Shown piece by piece: positions 55,250 through 64,000 of a stretch of DNA of 64,000 nucleotides. A program made the translations under genes and the position numbers. This DNA comes from Populus alba (taxonomy: Eukaryota; Streptophyta; Magnoliopsida; Malpighiales; Salicaceae): positions 1,517,770 through 1,581,769 of the forward strand of contig NC_133284.1 of NCBI RefSeq assembly GCF_005239225.2. The letters are read 5' to 3'. Below the pieces are notes generated by a model. It was not told the origin of the DNA. It did no database searches and saw only the letters and a list, made by a program, of their open reading frames with translations. Within the stretch, counting starts at the first letter, position 1, and each line of letters starts with the position of its first letter.

Positions 55250-56512
55250 CACCGCACACGTGCGAAGATGATAATGATAAGTTTGTCGTCGAAGAAGATG
55301 TTGAGGAAGCTCCACCTTCCCTTGAATCAGAAAATAAGCCTACATTGGATGAACTTAAAGAGGTTAACTTAGGAACCGTTGAAAACCCATGGCCAACCTT
55401 CATCAATGCAAACTTATCACCTGAAGAGGAAGCAAATTATATGGAACTTTTGATGGAGTATCGAGATATCTTTGCTTGGTCCTATGATGAAATGCCAGGT
55501 TTAGACCCAAGGGTTGCTATCCACCAACTAGCAGTGAAACATGGGGCTAAACCTGTATAACAAACTCAGCGTCGCTTTCGTCCTGAACTCATATCACAGA
55601 TTGAGGCTGAAGTCAATAAACTTATCCAAGCAGGTTTCATTCATGAGGTCAAGTATCCTACATGGATTTCAAATATTATGCCAGTAAAAAAGAAGAATGG
55701 CCAAATGCGTGCTTGTGTGGATCTTCGAGACCTTAACAATGTTTATCCCAAAGATAACTTTCAACTTCCAATTACCAAGATCATGGTAGACGCTACCATG
55801 GGTCATGGGAGATTAACCTTCATGGACGGTTCATCTGGCTATAATCAAATTCGAATGGCACCCGCAGATGAGGAGAAGACGACTTTCCAAACTTTGAAAG
55901 GGATATATTGCTATAAAGTTATACCTTTGGCTTAAAGAATGCGGGTGCCACTTATCAAAGGGTGATGCAGAAGGTTTTTGATGATATGCTTCACCAACAA
56001 GTTGAATGCTATGTTGATGACCTCGTGGTGAAATCAAAAGAAAAGGAAAATCATTTGCAGGATCTTTGTTTGGTGTTTGAACGATTACATCGATTCTAAC
56101 TAAAAATGAACCCATTGAAATGTGCATTTGGTGTGTCCTCAGGAAAATTCCTAGGGTTTATAGTTCGACATCGAGGAATTGAGAATGACCAGTCTAAGAT
56201 CGAGGCCATTCTAAAAATGCCGGAGCCAAGAAACATCCATGAGTTGAAGAGTCTCCAAGGAAAGTTGGCCTATATACGGAGATTTATTTCTAACTTAGCG
56301 GGCCAATGTCAACCATTCACCCACTTAATGTAGAAGGATACATTATTCTATTGGGATGAAACTTGTACTAATACCTTCAACAAGATAAAAAAAAAAACTT
56401 GTTAAATCCACTTGTCCTTTAAGCACCAGTACAGGGATGTCCATTTATCCTCTATATTGTGGCTCAAATACGTTCCTTAGGAGTGTTGTTGGCACAACAA
56501 AATGATGAAGGC
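55250..56512 (+). pseudogene. E0 reverse transcriptase to RNase H start (resumed)
   Basis: The linker continues (EDDNDKFVVEEDVEEAPP, MELLMEYRDIFAWSYDEMPG) and meets a stop after HGAKPV at 55558. RT follows: PVKKKNGQMRACVDLRDLN, LTFMDGSSGYNQI, then a one-base frameshift at about 55930 before LKNAGATYQRVM, and the catalytic ECYVDDLVVKSK (about 56008-56043). A further stop is at 56098. The thumb and RNase H start (LAYIRRFISNLA, LGVLLAQQNDEG) end where E3 is inserted at 56513. Confidence 0.85.
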
Positions 56513-59223
56513 TGTTGCTACCCAATTTTTGACCCATGTTTTGATAAATTTTTAAAAATAAAAAATAAGGGTTTACATGTGGCGATAACATAGAGCATCA
56601 GGGCTAATATTAAAAAGGCAATACGTCAAGGAGATAATGACTGAATCACATATAATTACTGCAATATAACATATCATAAATATATGATTTGATTCATGCT
56701 GGTTATGGAATACAATCTCTGCTATATAAAATACCATATATATAGGATTTGTTGATGCTAGTTATAGAATAGAATCTCTACAATAATTATTGTAATATTT
56801 CCTTGAATAGCATGTAAATTGATTTTCTATATAAGTGAACCTACAACCATAAAAAAAAAAAAAAAAAAGATAAAATAAAATTTACAAAGAGAGAAAAAAA
56901 AAAGAATGAGGAAACCAAGAAAACCTAAAATCATCTTGGAGAGGCCACGACACACTCCCCATCTCTACCAAAAAGAAAAAACCTAAGCAGCCATTCCGCG
57001 GGGGTCATCTCACCATCTTTTTTTTTCGATTAACCCACCTTCTAGATCCCCACACAGCCTCCTAACTTCCTCCTTTGCTGCTGCTTTCCCCAGCAAACTT
57101 TGAGACCCAGCACTCTCCCTCTCACAATCGTCACTGCCCCTTTCCTCAGCCAAAACTTTCCCTCTGCACACAAGCTTCCTTTCTCCCTTCAGCCGCACAC
57201 TCTCCCCTCCCTTTCTCTACATAGAAGTCACCTCTCATTTCCCTTTGCTAGCCGGCCATTTCAGCTCCTTTCTTCTCCCTTTCTCATTGGTCCCCATTCC
57301 ATCTCTCGGGCAGCCTCCTTTTCTTTGCCAAGGACAAACCAGACATACCCCTTTCCTTGGCGAAACCTAGACTAGTATCCATGGCTCCCTGCCCATATTT
57401 ATTTTTCTCTCCAGGAACTGACCGCCTAAACCAGCCACACCGCCATCTTCCATTTGTTCTCGGTTTAGAAACAGAGAAGGTGCACCCCTTGGGCTATTAA
57501 ATCTCTCTCTAAGAGACGCCGCCCTTTACCGTGACAGCCTTGCACCTTGCCAGTTTGTCCTTATCAGCACCGCGTCTGCAACACATCTAGCATTGCGGCA
57601 AACCTGGCTCCACCGTGAACAGCGAGGAGAGACATCTTTCGTGAGCAGCAACCAGTAATCTCCCTCCACTGCGCCTCCAGCCGCTGCCTAACCAGAAAGG
57701 AGACCGACGTAAGCAATGAACAAAAAGGAAAAGAGCTGGAATAGACGAACATGGACAGACCAGCCACCACGCCTTCAACATCGCTACAGCTCCTTCAATT
57801 TTCTCCAGCACATCAGCTTCAGTATCCTTGTTTCTCCCGTCATCTACCAGTAGCTAAGGAGGCACAAGTGAGTCTTTCGGTCTCTGGTTATTATTAGCTG
57901 CAAAAGGATTTGCAGGAAAATATTTAAAACAGACGAACAACGTCGCTGCAGCTTCTTCGCTTCCATTCCCAGGTCTATGTTTCCTTCACCCCGCAGCATA
58001 CATTTTATTTGTTTTGAGTTTGCACTATTCAAGTGAATTAATTCACTTGAACAGTATTCACCAGCCTTCTTCAAAATATAAATGTTGCGCCCTTTTTTTT
58101 TTCTTTTGTGTCCAGCCGGATCACTTGTTTGGGCAAGTGACCCAGCCGGATTATATATATATATATATATATAATGATTTATTTTCCGGAATATTTATTT
58201 TAAAGTCTGAATTTTTTTAAATTTTTTTGTTAAAAAAAAATATCAATCTTGTATTAAAATACCCGGTTTTTCGACGCGATGTGACAAATATACATATATA
58301 TCAAAAAAATGTTTTCTTATGTATTGCACACGGCCAATACCCTAACATGTTTTTCTTTAATGTCTTAAAAAAAATGAATATTTAAACTTTCAAAAATGTG
58401 TTTTCGCATGGATTTCTTAAACACAATAAAAAAATTATTTTCTTGCATTTCTGGATTTTACAACATATTTGTAAAACTCCAAAGGGTATTGGCCAATATT
58501 CCAAAAACTACAAAAATCTTATTTTTGGGAGGGATTCATTTATTATTCACCGTTAATGTTTGGATAAAGAAATCCCAAATGGATGAATATCCAAAATATT
58601 ATTGGAAATAACTTGTTATTATTCACTGTTAATACTTGGATAAAGAAACCCTAAGTGGTAAATATCCAAAATAATTTTCTATGAATAATAAGTCATCAAA
58701 CATCCTTGAAAGAAGCCTTGATTATAATCGAGGACATTTCAATTTTACTCCATGGTTTATGAGCCGTGAGAGTATGAAACACTAAGGCAAAAAATAGGCT
58801 TTTAAAGCGCCTTGAATTTCCTTAGATTTCTAAAATTTTTGTCCCTCCTCCTTGTGATTTACGAGTCGCAAAACTCTTGAAATACTAAGGGGAAAATGAG
58901 CTTTCGAAGCACATGGAATCTCCTTGGATTTCTATCCTAATAAATTTTGTTTGAATCAAACCTAGAAAAATTGATGGGATTACAAAACATCAACACCATA
59001 GCAATTATAGAGCAAACCAAACACCAAGCAGCTTACCTTAGGTAGGGCATACTAGGGGTGATAATATCTTCCTTTTACGCAACTAGTCCCTTGCCTTAGA
59101 ATCTATGAAAGACCAGTTAGGGTTCCTAGTGACCAAAATACTAGGTGGTGACTCCAAAGAACCAAATCAGCAAAACAAATGAAAAATCACCATCAGACGC
59201 CACGTGAATTTTGATGTGCGACA
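56513..59223 (+). mobile_element. E3 5' LTR (Tat/Ogre-type)
   Basis: 2711 bp from TGTTGCTACCC to GATGTGCGACA; TATATAAG at 56828-56835. A GC-rich part at 57000-57850 has ORFs on both strands that I take as chance. (AT)n lies at 58147-58173. The U5 block is present with TGGTGACTCC at 59146-59155. The preceding five bases are AAGGC (56508-56512); the partner lies outside the window. Confidence 0.85.
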
Positions 59224-59226
59224 GAA

Positions 59227-59244
59227 TGGCGACTCTACTGGGGA
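59227..59244 (+). other. E3 primer-binding site (tRNA-Arg type)
   Basis: TGGCGACTCTACTGGGGA, three bases after the LTR end; the primer type known for Ogre elements. Confidence 0.8.
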
Positions 59245-59740
59245 CACTAAGACTAAGCTTGGTAATTGTTTTTTTTATTATGCTATGTGTTGTTGTTTTT
59301 TTTTTACTATGAATGGTTTACTTGGTTTAAAAGCTTTAGCATGCATCTTTATATTTTGTCATACATGGTATAGTCATGCATCACTGTATTATTGCAATCT
59401 TTTTGAGGGCACACACATTAAACTTTAAGTTAAGTGGGGGACTAGCAGCTTGCCTTATGACTTGAGTCAAGGTTTAAGTTTGTGTAAACGCCAACTCTTT
59501 GCTGAGTGTTTAGACTGATATTGATTGGTACATGTGCCATCCCACTATCTATTGAACCCCCATATTGCCTTTACGAGGGCGATTACTAGGACAACAAGAG
59601 ACCCTTTTTAGAGACCAAGTAGTAAACCTACCCTATATCTCACGTAAAGGAACTAGAACCTATCCTTAGAATGTATGCTCTATAATATCCTTTTGCATCC
59701 AAACAAGCCTAAGCTCAAAGCATCTTGCATCTGAAGACCT
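59245..59740 (+). other. E3 leader
   Basis: No coding sequence found. ORF1, gag and nearly all of the protease are missing between this leader and 59741, so a deletion of several kilobases lies near its end. Confidence 0.6.
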
Positions 59741-60690
59741 TTATTCAAAAGCTAGCCAAGGGAGAGATGTTCCAGAATTGGGAGACCCAAGAAGCTCCAT
59801 TGGTGTTCAAAATTTAATTAACAATGCTTGTTTGATCATGATATTGTGTTGTTTTCCTTTTTCAACTTTTTAAATCGAGGTTCCAAATGTCAATGGGATT
59901 TTATCTTTGTTTTTTTTTAGCCAAACTTTTCCTTTTATTGAGATCATGCATTTTCAAAAGTTCATCTTGATATTTTTACACATCACTTTTCGTTTTCAAA
60001 GTGGATCTTTCATAACAACACCTGCACTTTACACTTAGAATGAATGGCCAAACTTTAAAGAATACATATTAGTTGTAGAAGAAGAAGAATGAGAGGAAAA
60101 TAACATTAGGGAATTCACCAAATTTATAGGACAACATGAACAAGCTTGAAACCCGCTAGAGAGGAGCTTGAAACCCGCTAGAGAGGAGTTTGAAACCATA
60201 GATTTGGGCAATGGAGAAATCAAGAGAGAGTTGAAGATACGGACTTTGATCACCCTTAAAGAAAGAGAAAAGTTGATTGCACAACTTCGAGATTATGTAG
60301 ATGTTTTTTTTTTGCTTTCTCCTACAAGGATATGCCTGGTTTGTATAGGTTACCCCTAGTAGAAGGATGCAAGTCGATTAAGGAAAGGTTGAGAAGGACC
60401 AATCCGAATAAAGGCAAAAATTGAAAAGTAGTGGAACGCTGTAAAAATAGTCAAGTATCCATAATGGGTGTCCAACATAGTTTTCATGCCTAAAAAGAAA
60501 GATAAAATAAATATTTAGACTTTAGGGACTTAAACCGGGCTAGCTCTAAGGATAATTTTCCTCTACCACACATAAATGTGTTGGTCGATCCATATTACTT
60601 TATGGACGGATTTTCGGGCTACAAACAGATGAAAATGGCACAATAGGATAAGGAAAAGAAAACCTTTGTAACACCATAGGAAACCTTTTT
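59741..60690 (+). pseudogene. E3 protease end, intron remnant and RT start
   Basis: 59749-59817 reads as the protease end of F2 (KLA.GE.FQNWETQEAP.VFK) with the donor GT changed to TT. After the intron remnant, 60035-60330 resembles the F2 pre-RT segment (EEFETIDLGNGEIKRELKIRTLIT), and the RT beginning continues in broken frames to 60690 (MDGFSGY-like near 60600). A 22- to 24-bp phrase (gcttgaaacccgctagagagga) is directly repeated at about 60143-60190. Confidence 0.7.
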
Positions 60691-60695
60691 CTACA

Positions 60696-62231
60696 TGATT
60701 AGTACTTAAAAGTGCATATTTATCAATGTTTTATATCATCATTTTGCACTTAAAGTATCAATAACTCCTTAACTAAAGGATGTTTTATAATAACAAGTCT
60801 AATACTATAAAATGCCCTAATATATGGTAAGTGTGCATCTTAAATGCAGGCCTATCACATAAATCAAAGGATTGATTGATGAATTCAACTACTGAAATTT
60901 GTGAAGATAAAGAGAGGGTGAAACTTAGAAAAGAGATGTTGGTGCAGTTCAAACTGGAACACTGTTCGGTAATTGGGTCATATCTCGAGTTCTAGATGTT
61001 CAAATGACCTCAAATTTTTACACAGCTTCCGTAAGACATAGGCCTACAACTTTTATGTTTTCATCAAGATCTAAGAAGGCCGTTTTGAAGTCCAAATTAT
61101 AGCAACAATGGAGAAGTCCGAATCTGTCCTGCAGCCCGAGCACTGTTCAATGTTTGGCCCATATCTGGAGTTCTAGGAGTCCAAATGACCTCCATTTTTT
61201 TCCTAGAAAGCTGAGTCAATTTCCTACAACTTTCATGTTTTCCAGTGGACCCAGTTCGGATGGTACCATTTTTGTTTTATTCAGACAAGAAGATAAGGAT
61301 TTTCACCAAGTCAAAAGTTGGCCACCCACTCAACAATTAGTCATCAAATCAATAATTCCGAATTTTGGCCTATAAATGGAGGCATTTTCCATGTATTTAG
61401 GGGCTTGGTTGTTCAGATCAAGTTCATGCTCTTTATTTCTCTCTTTATATTTTTCTTTTGTAATTTTTAAGTTTTACTTTCATTAATATCCTGTTTATGC
61501 TTTTCAATTCCTTTCCTTTACTTAGTTAACTTGTATTTTCTTTATGTTCTTGTTTTGTTTATTTATGTTTCTCTTCTTCATTATGTTTAGCTAAGTTTAT
61601 TATGTCAAGGTGAAAAGGTTACACTAATGGTGTAAGAATAAGTATGGTGTAAACTCAATATGGACTGTCTTATCTTTTTATCTTACTAATTCTAAATACC
61701 TTGCTTGTTAAATGGTTAATCTAGATTTGTGTTGTATAATACTTGGTACAACAAATGCTTGGCACTCTCATAGCCCAACAGTATGGTATAACCTACACCT
61801 GGGCTATGAAAGGAACTTGATTTGTTGTTAACATCAGTTAACATCATGAATTCCTGACAATATTTAAAAGTTTGGTGTTATGTAAATAAGATAATTAATA
61901 TGATCATGTTAATAATTTATAATGAGCTATTAATGAGAAATCATCCGATTGGAACCTCCTTTGTGTGTGGTTTCCAATTGAATAATAAGAGTTTATACTA
62001 TACTTGTTTGAAACACCATTAGTAGATCCTCTAACCTTGACATTTGTTTTTATCATTGTTTAATCCTTACTTTAATCTTTCATCTCAAAGTTCTCATTAA
62101 TTTCTTCATCTTCTTCTTCTTTTATTATTATTATTATTATTATTATTACTACTACTACTACTACTATATAGGCTGGAAACCTGTGACCCGATCTTTTAGA
62201 TCATTCTCAGGTATAACAATGTCACGGACTG

Positions 62232-62284
<53 letters not shown>

Positions 62285-62475
62285 TACTATTACTATTATT
62301 GCTATTATTGTTATTATTATTGTTATTGTTGTTGTTATTATTATTGTTATTGTTGTCTTGTTATTTATAATTTATACAATTAACCTCTCTGTGGTTCGAC
62401 CCCGGTCTTGCCGGGTTATTTATTACTTCGACACTCCTGCACTTGGGAGAAGACATCAATCTTTTGGTCGTGTCA
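60696..62475 (+). mobile_element. Solo Athila-type LTR in E3 RT
   Basis: TGATTAGTACT to GTGTCA, 1780 bp, with the perfect target duplication CTACA (60691-60695 and 62476-62480). TATA-like 'tataaatgg' is near 61371. Triplet repeats lie at 62121-62166 and 62236-62355. Confidence 0.95.
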
Positions 62476-63590
62476 CTACAAAGTCATGATATTTAGGTTA
62501 AAGAATGCTAAGGGCACCTACCAAAGTGCCATGGTGACCCTATTTCACAACATGATGCAAAAAGAGATTAAAGTATACGTGGATGACATGATCTAAAGAG
62601 GGAGAGAATCATGTCCAAATATTGATGGAATTATTTGAAAAAACTAAGGAAGTACAAAGTTGAGGCTTAACCATGCAAGGTGTTCATTCGAGGTGAAATC
62701 TAGGAAGTTGTTGGGATTTATGATGAGTGACAAAGGGATAGAAGTGGACCCTGGTTAAATAAAGGTTATTCAATCTATGCCAACTCCCAAGACTGAGAAA
62801 GGATGTAAGGAGGTTCTTGGGAAGGTTGAATTACATTACTCGGTTTATATTCCAATTAACCACGACTTATGACCTCATCTTCAATTGTAAGGAAGAAGAA
62901 TCTTGGAATTTGGAATAAGAGTGTGAAGAAGCTTTCGCAAAAATCAAGCAGTACCTACTGAACCCACCCCTATCTATTAAGCTTAATTGTAAAATGACAA
63001 GTTCTACTAGCTGAGTACGACATAGTATATATGACAAGGAAAGCCATGAATGTCATCGCCGATCACCTAGTTGACCATGCTATGGAAATATTATGAGTCG
63101 TTAAAATTTGATTTTTCTAATAAAGATACGCTTTCAGTCAAGGAAGGGAAATCAGATTGGTGGATTATGTACTTTGATGGTGTTGTGGTAATAGAGTGGG
63201 GGCAATGCTATCTTTCCTAAATAAGAAACAGTATCTGGTTTTAGTTAAGTCGCAATTTGGGTGCACTAACAACACAACTAAGTATAAAGCTTGCATTCTT
63301 GATTTTAGAGGTTGCATTGGAGCTAAACATCAGAAAGATAGATGTGTATTGGAGACTCAATTTTGATTATTTGCCAAGTGAAAGGAAAAGGGCAAACCAA
63401 GGATGAGAAGTTGAGACCTTACCAAGAATACCTGTATAATTTGGCTAGAGAATTTAAGAAAATAAAGTTCACCCATCTAGGAAGGGAAGGAAACCATTCT
63501 GATGTTTTGGTCACGCCAACTTCTATGGCTAGATTAGACTGTGGGCACAAGGTACAGACGATACACATTGATATAAGAAATTAACTCAGC
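62476..63590 (+). pseudogene. E3 RT (rest) and RNase H, decayed
   Basis: It resumes exactly at the target site with YKVMIFRLKNAKGTYQSAMV and KVYVDDMI (catalytic YVDD), then a stop. Later blocks (LGRLNYITRFIF-like, EEAFAKIKQYLLNPPL) are recognisable only across frames. At 63342-63584 the second RNase H is readable (DSILIICQVKGKGQT, FTHLGREGNHSDVL). It is closely related to F2 but with many stops and a gap. Confidence 0.8.
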
Positions 63591-64000
63591 TCATTGTTAC
63601 TCAGTCGAAAGGGAAATAGATGGAAACCCTTGGTACTATGATATCAAGAATTTCATTCAAAACCAGACATATCCCATTGGGGCATCCACAATCGACAGGA
63701 AGATTTTAAGGAGTTTGGCAATGGATTTCTATCTTGATGGGTAAACTTTGTATAACAAATCATCTGACGAAACTTTGTTAAGATGTTTAGATGACGTGGA
63801 AAAAAAAAGTGGTGAAGAAATTTATGGAAAGATATTTGATTTGTCGATATTGTCCACTAGAAAAATTAATAATGACCAGAACTTCAATAGCAGGATGATA
63901 ATAGAACTCTGCGCTAAATGGAAAAATCAACTATGCCCATTCCTCGCCATACAGGCTGAAGATGAATAGTGCGGTAGAAGCTGCTAACGAAAATATCAAG
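63591..64000 (+). pseudogene. E3 integrase, partial, running off the window
   Basis: YNKSSDETLLRCLDDVE (integrase entrance) is joined directly to KINNDQNFNSRMIIELCAKWK, the second-Asp region of the DDE core. The zinc-binding domain and first Asp are therefore deleted. The frame stops at 63967 and homology continues to the window edge. Confidence 0.75.

Noticed and set aside
57000..57850. Possible host exon in a GC-rich, CT-rich stretch of the E3 LTR
   Set aside because: Several short frames on both strands, no domain; it lies within clear LTR limits (56513-59223).

Overview
This window is plant nuclear DNA, most likely from a woody eudicot. It is almost entirely nested Ty3/gypsy LTR retrotransposons. 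I see no ordinary host gene in its own locus. The plant call rests on three things: Athila-type gag-pol with tRNA-Asp primer sites, Tat/Ogre-type gag-pol with tRNA-Arg primer sites and a PR-RT intron, and a plant LOG cytokinin-activating enzyme gene carried as cargo. The species cannot be named from the sequence alone.

Layout, outermost first. (0) E0 is a decayed + strand Tat-like element: 5' LTR ending near 4059, gag/PR/linker 4137-7776, RT/RNase H resuming at 55250-56512. (1) Its linker is interrupted at 7777 by a Tat/Ogre-type LTR, 'E1' (about 5 kb net: 7777-9398, 50255-53027, 54656-55249). (2) E1 is interrupted by an Athila insertion, 'A2' (- strand, 9399-50249), bounded by the target duplication AAAGG, and by a solo Athila LTR (53028-54655). 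(3) The 3' LTR of A2 contains an Ogre-like element, 'F2' (- strand, 17487-38274), and its gag contains a solo Ogre-type LTR (45410-47315, duplication TGGGT). (4) The RNase H of F2 is split by 'F3' (- strand, 22191-30127, duplication TGCAC), an Athila-like element with most of pol deleted. A second Athila, 'A1' (+ strand, 9451-17486), abuts the 3' LTR of F2. To the right, E0 is cut at 56513 by another Ogre-like element, 'E3' (56513 to beyond 64000), itself split by a solo Athila LTR (60696-62475, duplication CTACA). A further solo Athila LTR lies at 1287-2934.

The main biology is in A1 and A2. Both carry, between pol and the 3' LTR and in sense orientation, an intronless LOG gene (cytokinin riboside 5'-monophosphate phosphoribohydrolase) with its own TATA-like leader. 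The A1 copy is a full-length 217-codon ORF. The A2 copy has a nonsense codon and an E-to-D change in its PGGxGTxxE motif. A1 also keeps one long gag-PR-IN frame although its RT/RNase H and integrase core are missing. This looks like a young non-autonomous element that carries a hormone gene.

The second theme is structured repeats. The 3' region of F2 has 27 short hairpins in strict three-step order (AATC, GGTC, GATC stems around a near-constant loop). The Athila 3' regions have a duplicated hairpin module with compensatory stem changes. The Ogre-type LTRs have further hairpin series. A PR-RT intron in F2 can be placed to the base because splicing restores the frame. Facing half-LTRs at 9451 and 38275 suggest either an inversion or a misassembly.
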